A stretch of 64,000 nucleotides of DNA from Streptomyces sp. NBC_01471 (GCF_041438865.1 NZ_CP109450.1:3582501-3646500), one strand, 5' to 3'. Shown: positions 1 to 8,848, numbered from the stretch's first letter. Numbers and translations: made by a program. Notes: generated by a model from the sequence alone, not told the origin.

Positions 1-483
1 CTCGACCTTCTGCTCCAGGATCGACTCGTCGTAGAGGTCCTGGACGCGGATGCCGACGCGGTTGATCTTGTCGGCGTAGGCCGGGCCGATGCCCCGGCCC
101 GTGGTGCCGATCTTCCGCTTGCCGAGGAACCGTTCCGTCACCTTGTCGACGGTGGTGTGATACGGCGTGATCAAGTGCGCGTTACCGCTGACCAGCAACT
201 TGGACGTGTCCACGCCGCGGTCGTTCAGCCCGCTCAGCTCGGAGAGCAGGACCGCTGGATCGACGACGACTCCGTTACCGATCACCGGAGTGCACTCCGG
301 TGTGAGGATTCCGGAAGGGAGGAGGTGGAGCGCGTACTTCTGGTCGCCTACGACGACCGTGTGGCCGGCATTGTTGCCGCCCTGGTAGCGCACCACGTAA
401 TCCACGGATCCACCGAGGAGGTCGGTGGCCTTTCCCTTGCCCTCGTCACCCCACTGAGCACCGAGCAGCACAAGTGCGGGCAC
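1..483 (-). CDS. purA: Adenylosuccinate synthetase, N-terminal part (runs off the left edge)
   Basis: This enzyme makes adenylosuccinate from IMP, aspartate and GTP, the first committed step from IMP to AMP. Reading from position 483 on the minus strand gives a GTG start, then the P-loop-like N-terminal motif GDEGKGK, the GGNNAGHT loop that binds IMP, and [10 protein letters not shown] further on; these are hallmark PurA motifs. About 161 residues are present and the remaining roughly 265 lie outside the window. The leader faces the divergent gene that starts at 649. The GTG at 483-481 fits the usual PurA N-terminus ([17 protein letters not shown]). Nothing suggests damage. Confidence 0.97.
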   Translation of the reverse strand, partial: MPALVLLGAQWGDEGKGKATDLLGGSVDYVVRYQGGNNAGHTVVVGDQKYALHLLPSGILTPECTPVIGNGVVVDPAVLLSELSGLNDRGVDTSKLLVSGNAHLITPYHTTVDKVTERFLGKRKIGTTGRGIGPAYADKINRVGIRVQDLYDESILEQKVE

Positions 484-586
484 AGGCGTACACCCCTTCC
501 GGGCGGGGCATGTCCAAGGTCAGGGGGCGCACGTCTGTCGTACGCCGATACCTGAACCGTCGAACCGGCTGCCCCGGAATAGACGA

Positions 587-614
587 AGCCCCTGGCGCAA
601 TAGCGCAAGGGGCT
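587..614 (+). other. Hairpin in the leader of the 649 gene
   Basis: A 12-bp stem with one mismatch (arms 587-598 and 603-614, loop AATA) sits between the divergent purA and lipid-kinase-like genes, ending 35 bases before the GTG start at 649. Because the two genes point away from each other it cannot be a read-through terminator of either. It could be a leader hairpin or attenuator, or an inverted-repeat operator. No T-run follows. Confidence 0.45.
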
Positions 615-648
615 CTTGCACAAAGATGCTACCCGAGGAAGGACCGAG

Positions 649-1500
649 GTGTCGGCTCCAGATCCCGCAGCGAGCACCGGGCATCAGCTGCTGGTGGTCA
701 TCGACCGGGTCGCCCGGCGTGCGGACGGCGAATCCGTGCGGATCGCGAAGGACGTGCTGTGCGCCGGAGCGCACGCCAAGATCTGCCTGCCCGAAGGGCC
801 CGAGGAGTTCGCGCGGGCGCTAGCGAGACGCGGCCACCGGCGCCTCGTGGTGGTGGGCGACGACCGGGCGCTGCTCAGGGCGGTGACCCTGCTCCACCGC
901 GAGCGCGACCGGACGCGCGGCGCCCTGTCCCTGGTGCCGGTCGGCCCGGCGCCCGCACTGGAACTGGCGCGGTCGCTCGGTGTCCCGGTGGGTGCGGTGG
1001 CCGCGGCACGGTCGGTGCTCGACGGTGCGGTGCGCTGGCTGGACCTGCTGGTGGACGACAGTGACGCGGTGGTGCTGGGCGATCTGCGGATCCCGGCGGC
1101 GGGACCGCGCTCCGGGCCGCCGGGCGCGGAGGGCGAAGGACCGCTGTCGGTGTGGGGCGCGTGCCGTTCGCTCGTACGGACCCTCGTCGGCCCGGCCCCC
1201 GCGCCGGAGGCGCCCCGGGTGCAGCGGCTGCGGGTGGAGGCGGACGGCGTGCTGCTGGCCGATCTGGACTGCCCGGTGGCCGGGGTCCGGGTCTCGTCGC
1301 GGGGCGGCGCGGGGAAGGCCGAGGTGGCCATCGAGCTGCCGTCCGGCGACCGGCTCACGGCTGAGGCCCTGGCGGTGACGGTGTCCGGGGCGGACTTCCG
1401 GTACCGCAGGGACGGCCTGGTGGGCGGCCCGGTGCGGACCCGGACGTGGATGCTGCGGGCGGGGGTCTGGGGGCTGACGCTGCCCGCGGTCGCGGCGTGA
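649..1500 (+). CDS. Diacylglycerol-kinase-family protein with degenerate nucleotide motif
   Basis: This 283-residue protein resembles the N-terminal nucleotide domain and C-terminal beta-sandwich of bacterial diacylglycerol/sphingosine kinase-like proteins. The family GGDGT nucleotide loop appears here only as VVGDDRALLRAV, so catalytic activity is doubtful; that is inference. The C-terminal part has the alternating hydrophobic strands of the lipid-binding lobe. I chose GTG 649 because GAGGAAGG lies 6 bases upstream; an in-frame TTG at 616 would add 11 residues but lies in the leader hairpin region. It is divergent from purA and a single gene, because the next gene is convergent. An alternative is a conserved actinobacterial protein with only structural similarity to the kinases. 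Confidence 0.7.
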   Translation: MSAPDPAASTGHQLLVVIDRVARRADGESVRIAKDVLCAGAHAKICLPEGPEEFARALARRGHRRLVVVGDDRALLRAVTLLHRERDRTRGALSLVPVGPAPALELARSLGVPVGAVAAARSVLDGAVRWLDLLVDDSDAVVLGDLRIPAAGPRSGPPGAEGEGPLSVWGACRSLVRTLVGPAPAPEAPRVQRLRVEADGVLLADLDCPVAGVRVSSRGGAGKAEVAIELPSGDRLTAEALAVTVSGADFRYRRDGLVGGPVRTRTWMLRAGVWGLTLPAVAA

Positions 1501-1536
1501 CCACGGGCAGCGCCAGCCCCCACAGCAGCTCCCGCG

Positions 1537-2982
1537 TCAGCTCCGGGCGGCCGTGGCCCCCGCCTCCGCCCCCTCCGGGGATACGGCCGACCGCAGCGGC
1601 ACCTCCCGTACGCACCAGGCGACCGCGCACCCGACCACAGCCAGCGCCGCGCACCCGGCCGCCACCCCGTGCAGCCCGCTCGCCACCGCCTCCGGAAAGC
1701 CGTTCGCGCCCGCCGTACGACCGCCGAGGCGGGAGGTGAAGACCGCGCCCAGGAGCGAGACCCCGAGCGAGCCGCCGATCGTCCGGAGCAGGATGACGGT
1801 GCCGCTGGCCGCCCCCATGTCGCGCGGTTCGGCGCTGTTCATCGTGATGACCATGGTGCTCTGCATCAGGAACCCGATACCGGCCCCCGCCACGACGGTG
1901 AGCGCGGAGGCGACCACCGTCCCGGTGTGTGCGCCGAGCAGCAGCAGAAGCAGCGCGCCCAGCGTCAGGACGGCCCCGCCCACGACCGGGTAGACGCGGT
2001 AGCGGCCGGTGCTGCTGATCAGCCGGCCGACGCTCAGCTGCACGGCGAGCATGCCGAACATCAGCGGGAGCAGCAGCAGCCCGGTCTCCGTCGCCTTCGC
2101 GCCGCCGACCAGTTGCAGATACTGCGGCAGGTACGTCATCAGGCCGAGCATGACCGCCCCGGACAGGAAGCTCAGGACCTGGGCGAGGGCGAAATTGCGG
2201 TTGTGGAAGAGACGCGGCGGGATGACGGGTTCGGCCGCGGTGCGTTCGACGCGTACGAACCAGACCAGCGCGGCCGCCCCGACCGCACCCAGCGCGAGAA
2301 TCTGCGGCGAGGACCAGGCGTACGTGGAGCCGCCCCAGGTCCCGAGCAGCGTGAGCGCCAGGATGCCGGTGGTCAGCGACAGGATGCCCGCGACATCGAT
2401 CCGCGCCCTGATCCGCTCGCTGCGCAGCGGAACGAACAGGCAGACGATCAGCAGGGCGGCCGCACCCGCGGGCACGTTGACGTAGAACGTCCAGCGCCAG
2501 CTCAGCCGGTCGGTGAGGAACCCGCCGATCAGCGGGCCGCCGATGAACGCCACCGGCATGATCACACCGACCATCGACTGGACGCGCCCGCTCTCGCGCG
2601 GCTCGATCAGCACGCCGATGACAGCCATCGCGCCGACCATCAGACCGCCCGCGCCCAGCCCCTGGAGTGCGCGGAAGGCGATGAGCTGCGCCATGGACTG
2701 CGCGAGTCCGCAGAGCATCGAGCCGACCAGGAAAAGCCCGACCGCGGCGAGGAAGGCACCCTTGCGGCCGTACAGATCGCCGATCTTGCCCCAGACCGGG
2801 GTGGCGACCGCGGTGGTGAGCAGATACGCCGTCACCACCCAGGAGAGATGGTCGAGTCCGCCGAGATCGCGCACGATCGTGGGCAGCGCGGTCCCGACGA
2901 CCAGGCTGTCGAGCATGGCCAGGAACATCCCGAGCAGCAGCCCGAAGACACCGAGTCTCAGCCGTCCGTCCATGGCGGTCAT
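1537..2982 (-). CDS. MFS drug exporter, DHA2 (EmrB/QacA) type
   Basis: This is a 481-residue integral membrane protein with about 14 hydrophobic segments, the size and pattern of DHA2 proton-coupled multidrug exporters. Visible motifs include the first-helix LDSLVVGTALPTI, motif A as GKIGDLYGRKG, and motif C as GGPLIGGFL. The start codon overlaps the stop of the upstream FMN reductase (ATGA at 2982-2979), so the two are co-transcribed and probably translationally coupled. The divergent TetR gene beyond the reductase is the obvious candidate regulator. The substrate cannot be read from sequence; a pairing with a flavin reductase suggests a quinone-like or redox-active compound, which is inference. 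Confidence 0.93.
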   Translation of the reverse strand: MTAMDGRLRLGVFGLLLGMFLAMLDSLVVGTALPTIVRDLGGLDHLSWVVTAYLLTTAVATPVWGKIGDLYGRKGAFLAAVGLFLVGSMLCGLAQSMAQLIAFRALQGLGAGGLMVGAMAVIGVLIEPRESGRVQSMVGVIMPVAFIGGPLIGGFLTDRLSWRWTFYVNVPAGAAALLIVCLFVPLRSERIRARIDVAGILSLTTGILALTLLGTWGGSTYAWSSPQILALGAVGAAALVWFVRVERTAAEPVIPPRLFHNRNFALAQVLSFLSGAVMLGLMTYLPQYLQLVGGAKATETGLLLLPLMFGMLAVQLSVGRLISSTGRYRVYPVVGGAVLTLGALLLLLLGAHTGTVVASALTVVAGAGIGFLMQSTMVITMNSAEPRDMGAASGTVILLRTIGGSLGVSLLGAVFTSRLGGRTAGANGFPEAVASGLHGVAAGCAALAVVGCAVAWCVREVPLRSAVSPEGAEAGATAARS

Positions 2983-3644
2983 CCCTGGTAGGGGTGGACG
3001 GCCTTGGCGTCACGCAGCGCGTGCGCCCACCAGGCGAGCTGGTCGAGCATCGACGTGGCCGCCGCGTCACTCGCCGGGTCCCTGACCCGGCCCTCCTCGT
3101 CGAAGCAGTTCCAGCCGCCGTGGAAACTGACCGTGTTGCGCATGGTGACCGATTGGAGCTCGGCCAGCACACCCCGCAGATGCTCCACCGCGCGGAGCCC
3201 GCCGGAGAGCCCTCCGTACGAGACGAACGCGACGGGCTTGGCGTGCCACTCCGCGTTGTGCCAGTCGATGGCGGTCTTCAGCGATGCCGGATAGCTGTGG
3301 TTGTACTCGGGCGTGACGATCACGAACGCGTCGGCCGCCGCCAGCCGGGGCGAGATCGCGGCAAGCGCCTCGGTGGTGCCTGCGGGCGGGGGACTTCCGA
3401 ACGCCGGGAGCACGGTGGGCAGCGGGATCTCGGCCAGGTCGACGGTGTCGGCGGTCAGCTCGGGGTGCCGGTCGAGATGGCCGCGCGTCCAGTCGGCCAC
3501 GACAGGGGCGAACCGGCCCTCGCGGATGCTGGCGACGATCATCACGACCTTCAGACGGCCATCGACGAGGCGGCCCTCGGCTGAACGGGCCTGGGCAGAC
3601 GGGGTCTCGTCCGGGCGGGTGTCGGCAGGATTGCGCTGGCTCAT
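2979..3644 (-). CDS. NAD(P)H-dependent FMN reductase (flavodoxin-like fold)
   Basis: A 221-residue member of the NADPH-dependent FMN reductase family. The flavodoxin-like fold is seen in the first strand (KVVMIVASIREGRFAP) and in the signature VTPEYNHSYPASLKTAIDW, whose TPEYN loop contacts the flavin. Such enzymes reduce flavins, quinones or azo/nitro compounds with NAD(P)H in the cytosol. The first 30 residues are polar and rich in Arg/Ser, so an internal start is possible. It is the first gene of a two-gene operon with the exporter and is divergent from the TetR gene at 3752; the repeats at 3680-3750 lie between the two starts. Confidence 0.88.
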   Translation of the reverse strand: MSQRNPADTRPDETPSAQARSAEGRLVDGRLKVVMIVASIREGRFAPVVADWTRGHLDRHPELTADTVDLAEIPLPTVLPAFGSPPPAGTTEALAAISPRLAAADAFVIVTPEYNHSYPASLKTAIDWHNAEWHAKPVAFVSYGGLSGGLRAVEHLRGVLAELQSVTMRNTVSFHGGWNCFDEEGRVRDPASDAAATSMLDQLAWWAHALRDAKAVHPYQG

Positions 3645-3679
3645 GGGTCCCCCAGGGTCGGCCCGTGCGGACGTTGATG

Positions 3680-3750
3680 TGTACGCCGTATCGGGATGAG
3701 TACAACGTACACAGCAAAGTGTACGACGTCTACTCCTGATACGTTGTACA
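3680..3750. promoter_or_regulatory. Cluster of four TGTACNNCGTA-type half-sites, probable TetR operator
   Basis: Four copies of one 11-bp motif lie in the divergent promoter region: 3680-3690 (TGTACGCCGTA), 3701-3711 (inverted, TACAACGTACA), 3720-3730 (TGTACGACGTC) and 3740-3750 (inverted, TACGTTGTACA). Copies two and three form an inverted repeat around a short spacer. The last copy touches the TetR start codon. This is the layout expected for an autoregulating TetR repressor that also controls the reductase-exporter operon. The motif is seen; the binding is inferred. Confidence 0.75.
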
Positions 3751-3751
3751 C

Positions 3752-4492
3752 ATGATGGTCGAAGAGCACGCGCAGCCTCAGCGGCAGAAGTCCCTCTGGG
3801 AACGGCTCGACCGCCCGGCCCCCACGCCCCGCGCCTCGCTCTCCCCCCGGCAGATCGCCGACGCCGCGGTACGGATCGCCGACGCCGAGGGGCTTGCCGC
3901 CGTGACGATGCGCCGGCTGGCGACGGAGCTGGGCGTGGCCCCCATGGCGGCGTACCGCTACGTCTCCGGCAAGGACGAACTGCTGGAGCTGATGATCGAC
4001 CGGGTCTACGTGGAGGCGGATCTCTTCGGCGACGCCACCGGCTGGCGGGAGACCCTGCGGGCCCTCGCGCTCCGCACCCGGCAGCTCTTCCTGGCCCACC
4101 CCTGGCTCGGGCAGCTCTCCTCAGCGCGGGCGGGGGTAGCGATGACCCCCGCCCGGTTCGCCGTACTGGAGCGGGCGCTGACCTCGCTGGACGGCCTCGG
4201 CCTCGACGCGGACACGATGTACGCGGCCTTCGTCACCGTCACCTCGTTCACAGCCGGCCAGGCGCACGCGGAAGTCGCGATGCGGCAGCTGATGAAGGAC
4301 GAGGGCTGGTCGAGCGGCGACGACGTACGCGGGGCGCTGGCCCCGCAGATGACGTATCTGATGGGCACCGGCAAGTACCCGATGTACCGCGAGGTGCTCC
4401 GCGGGAGCGAGCGCAGGGACGACCCGCTCTGGCATTTCGAGATCGGTCTCGACTGCGTGCTGGACGGGATCGCGGCCCGGCTGGGCATCTGA
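3752..4492 (+). CDS. TetR-family transcriptional regulator (TetR class C-terminal domain)
   Basis: This 246-residue regulator has a TetR helix-turn-helix near residues 30-75: IADAAVRIADAEGLAAVTMRRLA followed by the recognition helix region GVAPMAAYRYVSGKDEL (written here as two pieces). The longer C-terminal ligand domain resembles that of tetracycline-repressor-like proteins. The ATG at 3752 (a second at 3755) has no Shine-Dalgarno and begins right after the last operator-like repeat, so a leaderless transcript is likely, which is common in Streptomyces. It is divergent from the reductase-exporter pair and probably represses it and itself, with release by the exported compound. Confidence 0.92.
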   Translation: MMVEEHAQPQRQKSLWERLDRPAPTPRASLSPRQIADAAVRIADAEGLAAVTMRRLATELGVAPMAAYRYVSGKDELLELMIDRVYVEADLFGDATGWRETLRALALRTRQLFLAHPWLGQLSSARAGVAMTPARFAVLERALTSLDGLGLDADTMYAAFVTVTSFTAGQAHAEVAMRQLMKDEGWSSGDDVRGALAPQMTYLMGTGKYPMYREVLRGSERRDDPLWHFEIGLDCVLDGIAARLGI

Positions 4493-4500
4493 GGGAGCGG

Positions 4501-4520
4501 CCGGGCCCTCCGGGGCCCGG
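4501..4520 (+). terminator. GC-rich hairpin after the TetR gene
   Basis: An 8-bp perfect stem (4501-4508 with 4513-4520, loop TCCG) begins 8 bases after the TetR stop. It lies between convergent genes and could serve both. There is no U-tract, as is usual in Streptomyces. Confidence 0.55.
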
Positions 4521-4570
4521 CCCGCGCACGTTCGGGGGACACGCCCCGGATGGTCCCCTCCGGAACGTCG

Positions 4571-5242
4571 CTACCCCGGCCTGACCAGCCCCGTCTCGTA
4601 CGCGAAGACCGCCGCCTGGGTCCGGTCCCGCAGGCCGAGTTTCACCAGGATCCGGCTCACGTGCGTCTTGATGGTGGACTCGGCGACGATCAGCCGGGAG
4701 GCGATCTCCGCGTTCGACAGGCCCTGCGCGATCAGTACGAGCACCTCGCTCTCGCGCTCCGTGAGTTCCTCGGCCCGGGCGAGCGAGGGCTGCCTCGGAG
4801 TGTCCGACAGCCGGGAGAACTCCACGATCAGCCGCTTGGTGATCGTGGGGGCGAGCAGCGCCTCGCCGGCCGCCACCACCCGTACGCCGTCGGCCAGCTG
4901 GCGGGCCGACGCGTCCTTCAGCAGGAAGCCCGAGGCCCCCGCACGCAGCGCCTGGTAGACGTACTCGTCCAGGTCGAAGGTGGTCAGGACCAGCACCTTC
5001 GCCGACTCGTCCGCCGCGACGATCTCGCGGGTCGCCTCGATACCGTTCAGTTCGGGCATCCGGATGTCCATCAGGACGACGTCCGGGCGCAGGGCGGCCA
5101 CCTGGGCGACCGCCTCGACACCGTTGACCGCCTCGCCGATCACCTCGATGTCCGGCATCGCGTTGAGCAGGACCGAGAACCCCTCGCGCACCATCATCTG
5201 GTCGTCGACGACCAGGACCCTGATGGCCGGGGCGGCCGTCAT
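4571..5242 (-). CDS. NarL/FixJ-type response regulator
   Basis: A 223-residue two-domain response regulator. The receiver domain (about 1-120) shows VLVVDDQMMVREG with the acidic pair, the phospho-acceptor Asp in VVLMDIRMPELNG, and the conserved Lys in GFLLKDA. The LuxR-type helix-turn-helix (about 150-210) reads LTERESEVLVLIAQGLSN followed by STIKTHVSRILVKLGLRDR. Its start overlaps the stop of the upstream histidine kinase by 4 bases, so the pair is a single operon. Such Streptomyces pairs respond to envelope or metabolic signals; the signal here is unknown. Confidence 0.96.
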   Translation of the reverse strand: MTAAPAIRVLVVDDQMMVREGFSVLLNAMPDIEVIGEAVNGVEAVAQVAALRPDVVLMDIRMPELNGIEATREIVAADESAKVLVLTTFDLDEYVYQALRAGASGFLLKDASARQLADGVRVVAAGEALLAPTITKRLIVEFSRLSDTPRQPSLARAEELTERESEVLVLIAQGLSNAEIASRLIVAESTIKTHVSRILVKLGLRDRTQAAVFAYETGLVRPG

Positions 5243-6618
5243 TCGGACTCCTGTGCGGGACGCTGCACCGGAATGAACGCGGCGATCTCGTAACCGCCGT
5301 CCTCCGTACTGCCCGTGGTGATCTCACCGTTCAGCATGGTGACCCGCTCCTGCATCCCGGTGATGCCGTGCCCGGCCCCCGGAATGGGATGTCCGCTGCC
5401 CGAACGGAGTTGAGAGCTGGGGGAAGGCTTGGCCAGGCCCTGCGGCGGCCCGTTGACCACGCGCAGACCGAGCCCGCCCAAGACGTAACCGATCTCCACC
5501 CGGGCCTGCGAGCCCGGTGCGTGGCGCAGGGTGTTGCTCAGCGCCTCCTGGATGATGCGGTACGCCGACAGCTCGACGCCCTGCGGGAGTTCACGCACCG
5601 CGCCGGTCACGGTCTTCTCCACGGTCAGGCCCGCCTCCCGGACATTGGTGAGCAGCCCTTCGAGTGCGGCGAGGGTGGGCTGCGGGGCGTCCGGGGCCTC
5701 GTAGTCCTCGGCCCGTACGACACCGAGCACCCGGCGCAGCTCCGTCAGGGCCGCCACCGCGTTCTCCCTGATCACCTCGAACGACCTGGTCAGCTCGGGC
5801 GGCGGGTCGGTCACCCGGTACGGGGCGGCCTCGGCCTGGATGGCGACCACCGACATGTGGTGGGCGACGACGTCGTGCAGCTCACGGGCGATGGTGGTGC
5901 GCTCCTCCAGGAGCGTGCGCCGGTCGCGTTCGATGGCGGTGACCGTCTGCTGGGCGGTGACCTCGCGGTGCGCCTCGCGGCGGACCTGCACCGTCGTGGT
6001 GACGAGGAGTGCGACCGCGGAGAGGAACAGCATGAACGCCGTGTCGGAGCCGTAGAAACCGGCAGGGCCCAGGACAGTCCCCGCGAGGAACCCGTACAGG
6101 GCGGTACCCGCCCACATCCAGGCGGCGGTACGGGGCCGGCTCCTGGCCGCGACCACGGTGAGCACCACGAGATGCGCGAGGAAAGCGCTGTCGGACCAGG
6201 GCCAGGCCCCCGAGCCCCTGTCGACCAGCCCGACCACGGGGGTGGCCACCATCGACGCCCACCAGGCACCGACCGGCCTGACCAGGGTCATCGCGACCAC
6301 CCCTGCCGAGATCAGGCCGGTCAGGAGCGACAGGGGGCCGTCGAAGTCGACGGTGCCGTTGGCTGCCAGCAGCAGCGTGAACAGCGCGAGACCCAGCACC
6401 ACCGCGTGCGGGGTCCATCCGGCGCGTGCCCGTATCCGGCCGGGCAACCGCCTGGTCAGCGGTCCGTCCGTACGCATGGGCCGGAGCGGGCGGTAGGCGA
6501 AGGCATCGGTGAAGAGGTCCTGGCGCAAGCCCGCCAGGACACCCACTGCCAGCTGGATCTCGGGGCTCCGCGTCTCTGTATCGGTCACACGGACCAAGGT
6601 AGGCGGCAGCGGCGTCAC
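5239..6618 (-). CDS. Membrane sensor histidine kinase (HisKA_3 type)
   Basis: This 459-residue kinase partners the response regulator it overlaps. The N-terminal half has about five membrane helices (roughly residues 50-210), then a coiled segment, then the HisKA_3 box TIARELHDVVAHHMSVVA with the phospho-acceptor His, and a HATPase_c domain with N box IIQEALSNTLRHA and G box GHGITGMQERV. There is no large extracytoplasmic sensor domain, so the signal is probably sensed in or at the membrane. The longest frame starts at GTG 6618; a GTG at 6588 is an equally plausible start because neither has a strong ribosome-binding site. Confidence 0.93.
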   Translation of the reverse strand: MTPLPPTLVRVTDTETRSPEIQLAVGVLAGLRQDLFTDAFAYRPLRPMRTDGPLTRRLPGRIRARAGWTPHAVVLGLALFTLLLAANGTVDFDGPLSLLTGLISAGVVAMTLVRPVGAWWASMVATPVVGLVDRGSGAWPWSDSAFLAHLVVLTVVAARSRPRTAAWMWAGTALYGFLAGTVLGPAGFYGSDTAFMLFLSAVALLVTTTVQVRREAHREVTAQQTVTAIERDRRTLLEERTTIARELHDVVAHHMSVVAIQAEAAPYRVTDPPPELTRSFEVIRENAVAALTELRRVLGVVRAEDYEAPDAPQPTLAALEGLLTNVREAGLTVEKTVTGAVRELPQGVELSAYRIIQEALSNTLRHAPGSQARVEIGYVLGGLGLRVVNGPPQGLAKPSPSSQLRSGSGHPIPGAGHGITGMQERVTMLNGEITTGSTEDGGYEIAAFIPVQRPAQESE

Positions 6619-6684
6619 GGTCGTCCGTACTGCTGCGGATCCTGCGGGGTCCCCCTCAGGTACTACTGGCGGGTGGAGCGGCCC

Positions 6685-7551
6685 TCACCAGGCCAGTTGC
6701 TCGATCTCCGCGACGACGACCGCGCAGGCGTCGGCCGCCGGGTCGATCGGCGCGAAGTGCCCGACACCGTCGAGGAGCGTCACGCCGACCAGCTCGCCCT
6801 CCTTGGCCGCCGCGTCCGCGTACGCGTCGGCGAGCTGCGGCGGGACCGTGGTGTCGTCCCGGCCCTGGACGACGGTGGTCGCGATCCCGGTGGGGAGCAG
6901 GGCGGAAGGGTCCGCCCACTGCGCACGGACCACGGCTGCGGTGTCCGCTCCCGCGGTGCCCGCGACCGCCGTGTCGGCGGACGCCAGGAACTGTTCCACC
7001 GCGCCCTCGCACACCCCCAGCTCACGGGCGAGGCCGAAGTGCGCGAGCGGTGCCAGCGCGACCACCCCCCGGAAGGGCGGCGTGGACCGGTGCCAGGGCG
7101 CCTCGGGCGGCAGCACGTGCCGGGCGGCCGCCCACAGCGCGAGATGACCGCCCGCCGAATGCCCGGTGAGCACCGTCCGCCGCAGGTCGGCGCGCGGAAG
7201 GCCGGACGGTACGAGCTCCGGCAGCGCGTCCAGGGCGGCGGCGACGTCGTCGAGGGTGTCGGGCCACCGCCCGGCGCTCCCCTCGTCGGCACCGCCCCGC
7301 CGGTACTCGACACTGGCGACGGCGAAGCCCCGGTGGGCCAGGAACCCGGCGAACGGGGAGATGTGCCGGCGGTCGTACCGCTGCCGCCAGGAGCCGCCGT
7401 GCAGCACGACGACGAGCGGGACCGGCCCCTCGCCGCCGTGCGGGGCGTAGAAGTCCACGGTCTGGTCGGGGTGTTCGCCGTACGCAGCGGTGGCATCGGG
7501 GGCGACGGCTGGGTGCGCGAGGACCGAATCGGCCTCTGCGTCGTCCGACAT
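6685..7551 (-). CDS. Alpha/beta hydrolase, probable kynurenine formamidase
   Basis: This 288-residue alpha/beta hydrolase carries the oxyanion motif HGGSWR, the nucleophile elbow GHSAGGH, a likely acid in GRDDTTVPP and a C-terminal His in GVGHFAPID. The HGGxW form is typical of arylformamidases, which hydrolyse N-formylkynurenine to kynurenine. That activity is exactly the step missing between its two upstream neighbours, tryptophan 2,3-dioxygenase and kynureninase, so the function is supported by context as well as motif. I chose ATG 7551, which is preceded by TTGGAG, over the long upstream extension. It is the third gene of the operon, 55 bases after kynU. Confidence 0.85.
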   Translation of the reverse strand: MSDDAEADSVLAHPAVAPDATAAYGEHPDQTVDFYAPHGGEGPVPLVVVLHGGSWRQRYDRRHISPFAGFLAHRGFAVASVEYRRGGADEGSAGRWPDTLDDVAAALDALPELVPSGLPRADLRRTVLTGHSAGGHLALWAAARHVLPPEAPWHRSTPPFRGVVALAPLAHFGLARELGVCEGAVEQFLASADTAVAGTAGADTAAVVRAQWADPSALLPTGIATTVVQGRDDTTVPPQLADAYADAAAKEGELVGVTLLDGVGHFAPIDPAADACAVVVAEIEQLAW

Positions 7552-7606
7552 ACGGCTCCAACCTCTCTCTGTGCGGGCGCGATTGCCCTGACCAGCGGGG
7601 ACGCTA

Positions 7607-8848
7607 TCAGGCAAGTACCTCCCCCAGAACGCGCGCGGCACGCAGCGCATCACCGAAACTGACGTAGAGCGGGGTGAACCCGAAGCGCAGGATGTCCGGC
7701 GGCCGGAAGTCCCCGACGACCCCGCGGGCGATCAGTTCCTTCATGACCGCCCCGGCGTTCTCGCACCGCAGCGACACCTGGCTGCCCCGCTGTCCGTGGA
7801 CGGCCGGAGTCACCGATTCGAGGCTCACGCACTCCAGGAAGAAGTCCGTCAGGACGAGTGACTTGGCCCGGACCGCTTCGACCGACACCCCCTCCCACAC
7901 ATCGAGCGCCGACTCCAGCGCGAGCATCGAGAGGATGTCGGGGGTGCCGACCCGGCCACGCGGGGCGCCCTCCGCCGCGGTGTATCCGGGCTCCATGCCG
8001 AACGGGTCCACGTGCGAGTTCCAGCCCGGCAGCGGTGAGTCGAAGGATGCCTGGAGGTCCGGGCGCACATACAGGAAGGCGGGCGAACCCGGCCCGCCGT
8101 TCAGGTACTTGTAGGTGCAGCCGACCGCGAAGTCGACCCCGTGGGCACCGAGCCCGACGGGCAGCGCGCCCGCGCTGTGGCAGAGGTCCCAGACGACCGC
8201 CGCGCCCGCCGCGTGCACGGCGGCGGTCACGGCGGGCAGGTCGTGCAGCCGTCCCGTGCGGTAGTCGACGTGGTTGACCAGGACGGCGGCGGTACGGGGA
8301 CCGACCGGGTCGCCCTGCGCGTACGGGACGAGCCGCCGTCCGGTCATCCGGGCCGCCGACTCGGCGATGTAGCCGTCCGTCGGGAACGTCGCCGCGTCGA
8401 CCAGGATCTCGTCGCGGTCCTCCCCGGCCAGCCGGACAGCGGCCACAAGTGCCTTGAAGACGTTCACGCTTGTCGAGTCGCCGACGACCACCGTGCCGGA
8501 CGCCGCACCGACGAGCGGCGCGATCCGGTCGCCGATGCGCTCCGGCGCGGTCCACCAGCCGGACTCCTCCCAGGAGCGGATGCCCAGCGTGCCCCACTCG
8601 TGGGCGATGACCTCCTGCATCCGCGCGGGAACGTGCCGGGGCAGGGCGCCGAGGGAGTTGCCATCGAGGTAGACCGTGCCGGGGGCGACGGTGAACAGCT
8701 CCCGCAGCGGGGCCAGTTCGTCGGCGGCGTCGAGCTCGGCGGCCCGGCGGGCCAGCGCGGACAGGTCGGGCTCGGACCGCACCGGTGCGGGCTGGTTCAT
8801 CAGCTGATCCTCGGTCGTCGGGGGCATCGGGGTGGCCGGGTCAGACAT
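7607..8848 (-). CDS. kynU: Kynureninase
   Basis: A 413-residue PLP enzyme that cleaves kynurenine to anthranilate and alanine. The family motifs are clear: YLDGNSLGALP near the N-terminus, the PLP-phosphate region with DSTSVN, WDLCHSAGALPV with the Asp that pairs with the pyridine nitrogen, and the Schiff-base lysine in GCTYKYLNGGPG. The start ATG 8848 overlaps the end of the dioxygenase gene by 8 bases in another frame, so the two are translationally coupled; an in-frame ATG further on, at MNQPAP, is an alternative. With its neighbours it converts tryptophan to anthranilate, which can feed secondary metabolism or NAD-independent degradation. Confidence 0.96.
   Translation of the reverse strand: MSDPATPMPPTTEDQLMNQPAPVRSEPDLSALARRAAELDAADELAPLRELFTVAPGTVYLDGNSLGALPRHVPARMQEVIAHEWGTLGIRSWEESGWWTAPERIGDRIAPLVGAASGTVVVGDSTSVNVFKALVAAVRLAGEDRDEILVDAATFPTDGYIAESAARMTGRRLVPYAQGDPVGPRTAAVLVNHVDYRTGRLHDLPAVTAAVHAAGAAVVWDLCHSAGALPVGLGAHGVDFAVGCTYKYLNGGPGSPAFLYVRPDLQASFDSPLPGWNSHVDPFGMEPGYTAAEGAPRGRVGTPDILSMLALESALDVWEGVSVEAVRAKSLVLTDFFLECVSLESVTPAVHGQRGSQVSLRCENAGAVMKELIARGVVGDFRPPDILRFGFTPLYVSFGDALRAARVLGEVLA

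Noticed and set aside
1669..2991. Long plus-strand open frame (440 codons) opposite the MFS gene
   Set aside because: It has the Arg/Asp/Gln/Gly shadow composition typical of the strand opposite high-GC genes and lies wholly across the exporter gene, which has clear helices and motifs.
5368..7662. 764-codon plus-strand frame over the histidine kinase and hydrolase genes
   Set aside because: It spans three well-supported minus-strand genes and shows no recognised motif or ribosome-binding site.
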